A stretch of DNA of 64,000 nucleotides from assembly GCA_963855995.1 (NCBI GenBank), contig OY979717.1, forward strand, positions 65,915,855-65,979,854. The letters are read 5' to 3'. A program made the translations under genes and the position numbers. The notes below the pieces were generated by a model. The model did not search any database, was not told the origin of the DNA, and was given only the letters and a program-made list of their open reading frames with translations. Shown piece by piece: positions 22,601-32,882 of the stretch; within the stretch, counting starts at the first letter, position 1; every line of letters starts with the position of its first letter. Origin of the DNA: Muricea muricata. Taxonomy: Eukaryota; Cnidaria; Anthozoa; Malacalcyonacea; Plexauridae.

Positions 22601-23307
22601 TTTACTTTAATGAACACGCAGAATTACTTAGCTTTTTATTCCAACTTAATTTTACAGGGAGATTTTGCAACATCTCGGGAATTTCACTTGCACGTGACAT
22701 TTATTACACAACTACAGAAGTATTTGGCTGTGTATTCCATCCAACTAATTTTACAGGGAGATTTTGCTACATTTCGGGAATTTCACTTGCGATCGACAGC
22801 CGACAAGTCCATGTGCTTGCATAGCCAGCCGCTAAATTCCAATAGTTGGGATTAGATATTATAATTTTGAAAACGGGTGTAATGTGCTCATTTCTGTAGA
22901 TATTTTCCATTGTGACAAGAAAACCAATCATTCCCCCCCTAGATTTGTAATATATATAATGGTTTGTATATTGCATGTTATGACTTCCTTACGTATAGAA
23001 GGAAGTTTTAGCCGCGATAAGTTTGTTTAGTAGCTATTGGCCCCGATCGGTTTTTCGCTTTTCAATTTTACGATTTCGGTTTTCGTAAAATGTTTTAATT
23101 TTGCAGTCCAAAATGTTATTAAAGCGTGTATTGAAGCATAAAACAGCATTCATTTGCTATTTTGAGTTTCATGACTTACATTTGTTTACATTTTCAAGAT
23201 TAAAATCTGACTCCCGTGCCCGAGTTCAACTCACTTTTCAGGACAACCCGCCCATGTAATCGGTCCCCTAAAATGTTATAATGATGATTACCAATGTTAT
23301 GATCACC

Positions 23308-23484
23308 ATCCGTCCGTCCGTCGGCCCATCCGTCCGTCCGTCCGCCCATCCGTCCGTCCGCCCATCCGTCCGCCCATCCGTCCGTCCGTCCGTCCGTCCG
23401 TCCGTCCGCATCCGTCCGTCCGCCCGTCCGTCCGTCCGCCCATCCGTCCGTCCGTCCGTCCGTCCGCCCATCCGTCCGTCCGTA
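23308..23484 (-). repeat. GGAC/GGAT/GGGC tandem array in right foldback arm
   Basis: Inverse of the array at 19501-19796 but about 120 bp shorter, reading GTCC/ATCC/GCCC on the plus strand. Confidence 0.9.
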
Positions 23485-23639
23485 TCCGCGTTTTACCCTT
23501 ACCCATTCTACGCTATATTAATTATAATCATTAGTTGACATCGTACAACATTACATGACATATGTTAAAATTTAGTATGTTAGTTACTATTTAGTATGCC
23601 ATATGTTGCAATTATTATGTACATTGTATGACATATATT

Positions 23640-23899
23640 ACAGCTAATTCAATTAAGGTTGACATTGACAATTGTCAAATGTGCAATATGATCGATCGAG
23701 TGCCAAAAGAATGATCGATGATTCTTTACATGCGAATGTAAAAGATATCATTATATAGATACTATATTTATAATCCAGCAAGGCTGCTTATGTGTTGATC
23801 TTATTTAAAACTATATTATTACCATCATTTTTTATGCTCATGCATATTGCACATTTGCCATTTGACTATTGTTGATGTCAACCTTATTTGAATTAGCTG
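23640..23899. mobile_element. Small inverted-repeat element (MITE-like)
   Basis: ACAGCTAATTCAATTAAGGT with AATTGTCAAATGTGCAATAT at the left pairs with ATATTGCACATTTGCCATTT and AACCTTATTTGAATTAGCTG at the right, as arms of about 55 bp. The loop carries ATGATCGATCGAGTG. No target duplication was assigned. Confidence 0.7.
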
Positions 23900-25855
23900 T
23901 ATATGCTACCTTATTTGACGTATGGTACAATTACTAATTAGTTGTATGATATTATATCACATTTACTTCTGAAAAACTTAGAAAAACTGATAAATTCAAA
24001 ACACAGAAACGTATCAAGTGAATAGAGACCGCGAGGAGCAGGGGATCGCGGGCACGTCGATGTTTTGAATCACGCAATTTTTTCAGTTGTGTTTCAAATA
24101 ATACATTCCCTAGAATTATTTATAATGCTTGGTCAAAATTTTGTTAAACTGAAGTATTCTTAAAGGGACTCTTGAACCTCTTCATCCTCTTATTGAAATA
24201 CGTTCTTCCCAATTGACCATAACGAAAAAGATGGCAACTTGTCAATTTTACCAGAATATATGCGGTCATAAGGCAAACGTGACTGAAAAAGACGCCAAGA
24301 AAAACACGCACGGTAATAAACCTTAAAAAATAACCTCCTCTCTTATACTTGTCCTTCAACAGAGTTCAATTTTTTTTTTGAAACGATTTCCGACCGCAAT
24401 GCAGTCTGGTAAAATGTACGTCCGCCATCTTTTTCGTTACGGACAATTCTCACACATCAATGGAAATACCCTTCCGTACTTTAACTCCAAGTCTTGCAAA
24501 TGATGAATATAAGCCTTGAATATTTCATGTATGAAAACATTACATGCGCAATGCCTAATTGAATTTGTCTTTAATGAATACATATTAAGCAAGACAATTT
24601 TGAAATAGAGCATATTTATTGGAAGTATTTTTGACTTAATAAGCATTGGATAGCATATTCTTTGTATTCTGTAACATAAATTAATCGTCAAGCTCGTTTT
24701 AATGCCCCCCCCCCCCCCAATACAATTAAACAACGATACATGCTATGTAATGTTGAGTGTCGCAGAAAATGTCTTAGTCTAACGATTCTACCGATTGCTT
24801 TATTTACTTTAAATTAAGCTAATGTACTTGTGATATTTCTCTATTACTTTCACGCCAGTGGCGGATCCAGCGTAGGTCAGCCCAATTTTAAATTCAAAAT
24901 AACTTTATGACAATGTCATAGGTTATGAATTTCAAAAGAATAAAATCTAACCAATGAAATTGCTTTGAAGGTATTTTAACATGTAAATATATCCAAGAAT
25001 GAGCCGTAGTAATTTATTTTGATCTACGCTAAATCCCCCACTGTTTCACACATCAAATACATGTCAGTCAGGGTTACTATTAGCGAAAACCTTATGCTAT
25101 TTTGCATTTCGCATTGAAATGGGGGCAAGAAAGAGAACAACTGAACGTAAAATATTAGAATTGAAAATCTAATTATCCTGGCAGAACCAAACGTTTTCCA
25201 TGCGTATTTTCTGTGTTACCAATGAATCTCCAAAAACAGGGACTGCTGCACCGCAGCCCCCCCCCCCCCCCAGATCTTACATTTTGACCAACATATTGTA
25301 GTTATACTACGTGTGATTGTCGGGATCACAAGTTGGGAATCACGCATCAATTTTGAATAAATCTGACATGATTTGTTTGATGTATAATTTTTCCGAGTAT
25401 AGCATTTCTTTTAGGTGCTAAATCTTAATGGTTCATCTTAAATAAGAGATGTTGTTTTTAGTTACATGTAAAAATTATATTTTTATCAGTCTAGCTACAG
25501 CGGCTGCGTATTTATCTGGCGGTAAACGTTAGTCATCATCATAATGATCATATTAACATCACCTGATTAATGTTTTTCGATGTGCCTAAACATGTCCAAT
25601 ACGTGCAAGTGTCCTGCTGTCAGGCACACAAAAACATTACTCTGTTTTCTCAAAATGATATGAATGCTATATACATACAGAAAAAATCACGTGCAAACGA
25701 AGTTGGCACTCTGAGGTATTTATCCTGCTCTAAATTCACAGTCTTTACCTAACATGGTAATTATTAATTTAATTAATAGGGAAAACTTGCGCAACGCAGA
25801 CATGCTGTGATATATGATCTGACGGTTGGTTTGCGCTGGATCATTGAGCGCCATA
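23900..25855. other. Intergenic DNA upstream of the endoglycoceramidase
   Basis: No gene was found. It has poly-C runs (near 24706 and 25258) and AT-rich DNA. GAAAACTTGCGCAAC at about 25780 is shared with the region before the decayed second copy (29411), so the last ~70 bases belong to the duplicated unit and may include its promoter. Confidence 0.5.
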
Positions 25856-27346
25856 ATGTTGTTCGGGATTGTTCTAGTAGCAAGTGTTGTACTCCAAATT
25901 CAAGCTAGTCTACTCCAGATCTCGGTTGATCCAGAAACGCAGCGTTTGATTGACACACAAGGTCGTGAAGTTTTGATTCATGGTACAAATATTGTCATCA
26001 AGGAATTTCCATGGCATCCAAAATCCGAAGGTTTTACACAAGATACATTTTCCGAAGAGGACATGAAATTCATGCAATCACTTGGCTTGAATGGCGTTCG
26101 TCTTGGCATGATGTGGCCTGGTTTGGTTCCCAATAAAGGGCAATTTAATAAAACCTATTTAGATATAATGGTGAGTTTGGTAACAAAAGCAGCCGAATAC
26201 GGTATATATATTTTACTAGATATGCATCAAGATGTTATGTCTCACCGTTTTTGTGTTGAAGGTTTTCCTGATTGGACTATTGATCCAGAGGTTGCTAAGA
26301 ACTTTCCATTTCCTTTACACGAGCCTTATAAACTAGACCCAACAACTAATTTACCAAGTGTCATCGACTGTAGTCGTTTTTCATGGGCAACGTATTACCT
26401 AACGCAAGCGGTGGGACAGTCGTTTGAAAATCTCTATACAAATGCTAATGGTTTAAGAGACGAATGGGCAAAATTCTGGATCAAAACTGCACAAACATTT
26501 AAAAGTCACACTAATGTAATGGGTTATGAATTGATTAATGAGCCCTGGGCAGGGAATGTTTACAGAAATCCTACATTGTTGCTACCAACTGTCGCTGATA
26601 AAAAGAACTTAGCGCCAGCTTACGATGCGTTAGCGAAGGCAATACGAACAGTTGACGATAGACATTGCATTTTTTTTGAACCAGTAACCTGGGACGACTT
26701 CGCTGTGGGCTTCGAGGAAGTTCCGGGGGGTGATGCTTATCAAAATAGAAGTGTATTGAGCTACCATTATTACATTCCCCCTGATTTTAATGCAAATGTC
26801 AATTTTGATGTCCGTATACGTGATATAGAGAAGCTCAAATGCGGAGGAATGTTGACAGAGTTTGCGACGTATACAGAATCTTCATCAGCAGAAATGTTCA
26901 AAGTATTGCGAGATGCTGATTTAACATTTCAGTCATGGCTTGGTTGGGAGTATTATGGCTCAAAAAGAACCACTGCCCAAAGTTCAACACCCCGAATATA
27001 CAACACCAGTCGTACGTATCCACAAGCAGTTGCAGGACATGTTCTAGATCTCAATTTTGACCATCATACTAATCATTTTCGTGTACTCTATCAGATTTCA
27101 GAGAAATGTCGTAGTGACACCACAGTTATTTACCTAAACGAAAAACTCCATTATCCAAACGGTTTTGAGGTCAGTATCGAATCCACAGGTCAGGTGACTT
27201 GGTCTTCAAAGTTTGCTAACTTTGTTCTTGTACAACACAGCACTGCCTTGAAGCCCGGTGACAACATACTTGTACAAATTACACCAAAATCGTCCGAAAT
27301 TGAAAATGGCGTGCAAGACCACGTTCGTGTATATAATAGGGCCTAA
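25856..27346 (+). CDS. Secreted endoglycoceramidase (GH5), intronless
   Basis: 496 codons from the ATG at 25856. A signal peptide (MLFGIVLVASVVLQIQA) precedes a complete GH5 domain. Recognisable stations are VRLGMMWPGL (81-90), LLDMHQD (120-126), the acid/base NEP with Glu229, HYYIP (304-308) and the nucleophile in LTEF (Glu335). A C-terminal beta-sandwich-like tail of about 100 residues follows. The family cleaves the bond between oligosaccharide and ceramide in glycosphingolipids, and cnidarian members act in digestion of dietary glycolipids. Both catalytic Glu are present and the frame is clean, so it is probably active. Lack of introns suggests a retro- or horizontally derived origin, though intron-poor cnidarian copies are possible. 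A decayed tandem copy lies 2 kb downstream. Other GH5 glycosidases are less likely given the DMHQD and WLGWEYYG context. Confidence 0.92.
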   Translation: MLFGIVLVASVVLQIQASLLQISVDPETQRLIDTQGREVLIHGTNIVIKEFPWHPKSEGFTQDTFSEEDMKFMQSLGLNGVRLGMMWPGLVPNKGQFNKTYLDIMVSLVTKAAEYGIYILLDMHQDVMSHRFCVEGFPDWTIDPEVAKNFPFPLHEPYKLDPTTNLPSVIDCSRFSWATYYLTQAVGQSFENLYTNANGLRDEWAKFWIKTAQTFKSHTNVMGYELINEPWAGNVYRNPTLLLPTVADKKNLAPAYDALAKAIRTVDDRHCIFFEPVTWDDFAVGFEEVPGGDAYQNRSVLSYHYYIPPDFNANVNFDVRIRDIEKLKCGGMLTEFATYTESSSAEMFKVLRDADLTFQSWLGWEYYGSKRTTAQSSTPRIYNTSRTYPQAVAGHVLDLNFDHHTNHFRVLYQISEKCRSDTTVIYLNEKLHYPNGFEVSIESTGQVTWSSKFANFVLVQHSTALKPGDNILVQITPKSSEIENGVQDHVRVYNRA

Positions 27347-29409
27347 GGATGTAGACGTGTAGTTTTAATTATTGACTAATTCAAACGAAATCTAATGTGG
27401 TTTTTAAAGAGCCTATGAAACGAAATTTTGTCAAGTATTTTCTTAATTGCATTGGGTAGCTGACTTAAATTAACAATACAACTTCTTTTGTACAAAATTT
27501 TGTAACTGTGTTCTTTGTCAAGACATTCAACTTTATTGGATATGCAAATAGTAAATAGTGGTTTCGATTAAAACCAAGTAGAGGTTATTAATTTTAGTTT
27601 TGTGGTTCATGTCGTAATACGCATGGCATAAGTATTATGCCAGCCAATCAATCGCATTTTCTGGCGTTAGAAACTCTTAACTGACAGGTCACAGCTTCAA
27701 AACAAGCTGCCACTTTGCTGCTGAGCTAACCAACAATCATTTTCTTGATACTGTGCACGAGTGTCGGATACATGACACGAGCTCGAATTTATATGACTGC
27801 TTAAATAAGCCCAAACTTTTTTGCCATAATTAAATATGTTATAACGATTTAATGTCTCATTACGATAGTAATATTTAACACTTATTGACTGTGCCTAAAG
27901 GAAACAGTACGTTTTGTGGACCTAAGTCCTCAGACACAGTCAATAAGTAATTTACGTACCAAGAGTAAAAGAAATGGCCAAATAAAGCGAACTATACAGA
28001 AAATACATGCAATATTTCATTTAAATTGAATTTGGTGCACAACAATATCAATTCAATTATGTTCAAAGGTGGCCTTCACGTGATGACGCACGTGATTTTT
28101 TTCGTTATTTAACGGTGAATAACGTATTGTCTCCCTACCGCGCTGATGCGAGAAGGACACTCACAACTCTCACGTGAAACGCTCTCGTCCAATGAAATAC
28201 ATGAAAAGGACAACTTCGACGATTGGTATATAATAAATATCATTGTGTTCTGCCCGATATATTTCTTTTGCAATTTTGCTTGATTTCAAAAAACTCATGA
28301 GACGGGCAAAGCAATAATATTTTGACTAGTTTTTCATTGATACAGCTATTTCAATTAAGGTTGTCTTTTCAAAAGGGTAAACTATGAACAATGAGCGTGC
28401 AAGGGATGATGCATCATTGTTTATTTAGGACCTTACACTCAGGGAATTATCTCTGTAGCAAGCAAATTTGCCACCGTAGGTTTCCTAAGCGCCCCCGTCG
28501 CTGTTTAAAAGGAATAATTCCGTGTTTAGAGTTAAAATATGCAATAACCCATCAACCCTTGCGCGCTCATGGTTTACAGTTTACGTTTTTGGAAGGACTA
28601 CCTTTATTGTATTAGCTACATATGACATAAACCAAATCACTGGAAAGGAAATCACTTTAAAGAACCTGATGAATTTACTAAAATTGCAAAATATTGAGCC
28701 GAAATGCTGAAATGTGTGACAAATATAGCCTTGCAACGTTTGCAGATTTTGTATATAACAGTAGTCTGAGCCGAAATTGGCAACAGTTTTCGTGCGTTTA
28801 CAAAGCTATATTTTCCACACTTTACAACATTTCGCAACCAAACTTTGTAATTTTGCTAATTTCACTATCTTGTTTCTGATGGTGAATGATTCTTTTTTCA
28901 TTATTAAACAGACTAAAATTTAGACCATGCATATTGTTCATTCACTAGTGACGTTCTCGCACGTAGCGGAGGTATTTAACACAATGTATCTTATTTGTCA
29001 GAAATTTCATAAGCACGTTATCGCTATTGTCACACGAGGTCCTCAAAAACTCTTTTACCTACGTAACAATAGCTTTAGAAGAGCTCTATAAATTGCCCCT
29101 ATTAACGAGATAGTGTACGTTGTTAGCATATTAAATATTTATCTTCCTAATGTATCCCGACATATTTAGCTATACCCTTTTATGACTATCATATTTCTTA
29201 TTTTTGCAAAGGGCCTAAACTTCTTAGCGCGGAAGTACCATACTGCTTGCTTTAAAAATAAGAAGGCCTATAAGTCGTTAACAACAATTTTTTTTTCTGA
29301 AAATTAAATTAAATACTGTAGAAATCTGCAAATTATTAATTTCCAATTTGTATAAATACATAACACAACTTATATTATCATATTCATCTTTTTGCTAACT
29401 CCATCCGTG
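27347..29409. other. Intergenic spacer between the two endoglycoceramidase copies
   Basis: No gene was seen. It includes a hairpin at 27869-27950 (ACTTATTGACTGTG pairing with CACAGTCAATAAGT around a CAGTACGTTTTGTGGAC loop). Similar words (TGTTTTGTGGACC, CAGTCAATAAGTGTTAAAT) occur at 54410-54510 in a golgin intron, so it is a dispersed repeat. Confidence 0.5.
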
Positions 29410-29616
29410 GTAGAAAACTTGCGCAACCAAGACATGATTTGCGTTGGTTTTACTGAGCGCCGTGTTGTTCGGAATTGTTGTAGTAGCAAGTGTTGTACTC
29501 CAAATTCAAGCTAATCTACTCCAGATCTCGGTTGATCTAGAAATCCAGCATTTGATTTACACACAAGGTCGTGCAGTTTTGATTCATGGTACAAACATTG
29601 TCATCAAGGAATTTCC

Positions 29617-30326
29617 TAGCCTGTTCACAGACCTAACTTTAAAATAGTAAGGTCTGTTAAGACTTGAAGGGCTGGGTAATAATTCCATGTTCTCAAAATA
29701 CGAAATTTAAGTCTCAATCCAAGCTCTAAATCAGAACAAATCTTTAAATCTTCAATCCATCAAAGTTAAAACATGACAAATAAAACTTTGGTTAGAGTTA
29801 GGGCTGGGATTCTTGGGTTTCACGTGACGTCATAAATTGACTGGGGGTCAACTCCAAATCGATACACTGTCATCAGACTGAAAAAAAATTTTCACTGTAT
29901 GTGTTGACCTTGTGTTTGGCAGCAAATGTGTGCAATTTCCATCAATACATTTTGGGTTGACCCCCACTCAGAATTACTAAAAAAGGTTCCAGTGAAACCC
30001 AAGAATTAAGATTTATATTCGTCGTTACCAAGGATTGCTTGTCCTGGCCGAGATATGAATGATCGAGAATGAAATTAACTTAAATATTTAGGTTTAGATT
30101 GCAAATGTTTGCTTCTAGTGCAATTATTTGCATAGATTGTTTGCAGAAAAAAATGAGCATGCTAACTTTAAAGCAAATTGAAACTTTTCTTCCAAAAAAA
30201 GCTTTCATTTTAAACATATCAATTAATGTGTTATATTAGCTACAATGTTGCATAAATTAATTCTCCAAAACTTGAGATTTAATTTGTGCATGGACAAGAA
30301 ATCTTTCAGGTACTCACAGGCTAACG
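29617..30326. mobile_element. Insertion in the endoglycoceramidase pseudogene
   Basis: It begins TAGCCTGTTCACAG and ends CTCACAGGCTAA, an imperfect terminal inverted repeat. ATTTCC is duplicated at 29611-29616 and 30327-30332 (6 bp clear, 8 bp if mismatches are allowed, as in hAT). The intact paralogue at about 26004 gives the empty site. A second inverted repeat is nested at 29809-30006. Confidence 0.75.
29809..30006. mobile_element. Nested MITE-like inverted repeat
   Basis: ATTCTTGGGTTTCAC at the left pairs with GTGAAACCCAAGAAT at the right. Inner words TGGGGGTCAACTCCA and TGGGTTGACCCCCA also pair. About 200 bp, non-coding. Confidence 0.65.
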
Positions 30327-31661
30327 ATTTCCATGGCATCCAAAATCCGAAGGTTTACACAAGATACATTTTCCGAAGAGGTCATGAAATGGCGTTCGTC
30401 TTGGCATGATGTGGCCTGGTTGCCAATAAAGGGTAATTTAATGAAACCTATTTAGATATAATGGTGAGTTTTGTAACAAAACCAGGCAACATACGGTATA
30501 TATATTTTACTAGATATGCATCAATATGTTATGTCCCATCGTTTTTGTGTTACAGGTCTTCCTGATTGGACTATTGATCCAGAGGTTGCTAAGAACTTTC
30601 GATTTCCTTTACACGAGCCTTATAAACTAGACCCAACAACTAATTTACCAAGTTTTGCCGACTGTAGTCGTTTTTCATGGGCAACGTTTTATCTAACACA
30701 AGCGGTGGACAGTCGTTTGACAATTTTCATACAGTTACACAAATGTAATGGAAAGTTACACTAATGCAAAAATTACACTAGTGTAATGGTTCATAATGAA
30801 TTGATTAACGAACTCTGGGCAGGGAATGTTTACAGAAATCCTACATTGTTGCTATACCAACTGTCGCTGATAAACAGAATTTAGCGCCACCTTACGATGC
30901 GTTAGCGAAGGCGATACGAATAGTTGACGATAGGGACGACTTCAGTGTGGGCTTCGAGAAAGTACCGGGGGTGATGCTTTTTAAAAATAGAAGTGCATTA
31001 AGCTACCATTTCTACATTACGTTATGACTTTTCTACATTATAACGTGAGTATCGAATCTGCAGATCAGGTGACGTGGTCATCTACAGTTACTATGTTGTT
31101 GTACAACACAGCAATGCGTTGAAGCCTGGTGACAACATACTTTTACACATTGCACCAAAATTAGTAGAAACTGAAAATAATCATTAAATAACAGTGAACT
31201 CTAGATAAGAGTGAACTCTTTTTATCTTAACCCCCCCCCCCCTCCTAGTCTTAATCCGGATTTTACCGTTTAAAAAACACGAATCGTCAAGGCCACCGCC
31301 CCTTGGTCCCCTGCTTTCGCGTTTAGCCGAAGCTTTTCATATATTTAAGTGAAATATTAAGTATATTAGCCGCCATTACTTTGGGAAATTAGACATTAAC
31401 GGTGAACAATATAAGTCGATTATTAACGGTGTACAATATAAGTCGTATAAAAAAGTTAACTATTAGCAGAATAATTGTCAACCAATCAGAACCATGTATT
31501 ATTTGTACTTAATCACTATTTAACTACAAAACAATGATCGAAAAGTGATTAAAAGTTTTATATACAACCGGCTCCAAGTCAATAGAGACGTTCAAACATA
31601 ATTTCGAGAGCTTTTTTGCATAGATATTACTCCAACAGTTACTCTTTACTTAATATCTACT

Positions 31662-32882
31662 ATGGATAGACAACTTCTTATGTTATGTGTTGGAATAGTT
31701 ATATTCAGTTTACTTATTGCCGTCCTGCTAACATTCAAATATCGTTACAAACCTGTGAGAAGAATTCATGTTACGAGGTACTTGTGGTTGGCATGCATCA
31801 ATGAGCTATTTTTATTACTCTTTAAGTAGATGTGTCATTTATTAGCCCTCGTAGACGATATTCTGCAAGCATATCGAAACGATGTACGCACCCAATCCTT
31901 GGTAAAATGAGGGAAATGACGTTTTACCTTGAGGAAAATAGAATTATTTGGTTGGTGTGGGTTTGAATATGACGTTATGTTGGTATGAGAGGAAGGCATT
32001 TCGCTTTGCATTTTCGCTTTATTTGGTTCATGTACGAACGAAGATGAGCTAAAAACTGACGGCGCTAAGCACGGTTCTGACGAAACAAATGTAGTCGACA
32101 CATTTTGGTATTGATCGCCTGCATAATTCAAAGTTCTGGGCCCTTTTGTATCAAAGGAGTTTAGCTTATGCGCTGGAAAAATCAAATTTTAAAAGCATTT
32201 TGGCATCTTGTACGTAACCGAATTTATAAATTTTATGGAATAAACATTTTGTTTATTCACGCATTGTTCTTCTATGCTAAAACACATTTAGCTGGTTCGT
32301 TTCCACAATGTGAAAACTTGTTTTATATTTTCGACTTACTACTACAAGCTAAACTCTTTGATACAACCGGCCCCTGGTTAATTGAGCGTCAGGTTGTGAG
32401 ACGTAACTCTGAGATTGTACATGATGATGGTGGTTTATTTTGTCGCTGCAGCCTTCCCTAAGATGTTCAGACATAAGATTTTTTTGTAAATGCAAGCATT
32501 AAGTCGCCTAAAAAACATTTCATGCACTTAAAAAGGATAAGACTTGCTATCAATCCCTGTTGGCTTGATAGCTCAATTGGTAGAGCTGCGGTTTAGAAAC
32601 CCGAAGATGCGAGTATGACTGAAAGCAGCTCGATTTCAAAGCTCCAAGAAGGAGCATTCTCTACTCCGCTACTTGAAGTATATGTGTCGATTATCATCTT
32701 ATTTGATCATCATCATTGTACTCTATAGATATGTTACGGTCTTCTTTATTTTCAGCGACAATACTCATCCATACCAGAATTTCAAAGATGTGCAAGTATA
32801 TCAGCTATGCAAAGCACTTGAACGTATGTCAATTCTTACATTTCTTCAAGACATCAGCATCGAAAAAGAAGGCGAAAAGTAG
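31662..32882 (+). CDS. Possible two-exon small single-pass membrane protein
   Basis: Exon 1, 31662-31777: an ATG opens 38 codons containing a strong hydrophobic segment (VGIVIFSLLIAVLLTF) followed by basic residues (KYRYKPVRR), with a donor AG|GTACTT. Exon 2, 32756-32882: an acceptor TTTTCAG opens a frame (THPYQNFKDV, LCKALERMSILTF, ending KEGEK) closing at TAG. The phases fit (2+1) and give an 80-residue type II/III membrane protein. No family was recognised. A tRNA-like repeat lies in the proposed intron. It could easily be chance, and an unseen middle exon is possible. Confidence 0.25.
32561..32636 (+). repeat. Degenerate tRNA-like sequence (SINE head or tRNA relic)
   Basis: TAGCTCAATTGGTAGAGC is a good RNA polymerase III A box and D-arm. 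The expected B box (GGTTCGAnnCC) is reduced to GAGTATGACTG and the acceptor stem does not pair. It is probably the tRNA-derived head of a SINE, not a working tRNA. Confidence 0.5.

Larger units (their letters stand above)
19482..23504. mobile_element. Foldback-type transposon with 10-bp target duplication and captured kinase fragment
   Basis: The arms 19482-20999 and 22434-23504 are inverse copies starting GGGTAAGGGTAAAACGCGG. The element is flanked by the identical decamer ATTCTACGCT in direct orientation at 19472-19481 and 23505-23514, which proves insertion. Inside each arm is a GGAC/GGAT/GGGC tandem array. Long arms with internal tandem repeats are the definition of Foldback elements in Drosophila, which duplicate 9 bp. 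The arms then continue through unique sequence into the first ~55 codons of a protein kinase gene. The loop (21000-22433) holds the rest of the kinase fragment and AT-rich DNA with a CACCTCGACTTCGTCTCGGC direct repeat near 21789 and 21828. No transposase is encoded, so movement would need help in trans. Confidence 0.87.
29410..31185 (+). pseudogene. Decayed tandem copy of the endoglycoceramidase
   Basis: Homologous to 25780-27330 from the GAAAACTTGCGCAAC upstream motif to the C-terminal tail, with the signal-peptide and VDLEIQHLIYTQGR region readable at 29460-29610. It is broken by a ~700-bp insertion at 29617-30326, a small deletion near 30390 that removes the KFMQSLGLNG segment, multiple frameshifts (for example around 30700 and 30850), and loss of most of the region carrying the nucleophile Glu after 31010. 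NEP has become NEL (GAACTC). It cannot encode an enzyme. The divergence is patchy, with long identical runs, so duplication was not ancient. Confidence 0.88.

Noticed and set aside
31835-32185. Minus-strand 116-codon Ser/Thr-rich frame
   Set aside because: No domain, no splice partner and no family resemblance; only mildly longer than chance.
32168-32461. Plus-strand 97-codon frame with hydrophobic patches
   Set aside because: No recognisable domain; overlaps the minus-strand frame; no convincing splice sites.
32561-32636. Functional tRNA gene
   Set aside because: The A box is good but the B box is degenerate and the acceptor stem does not pair; better read as a SINE or tRNA relic.
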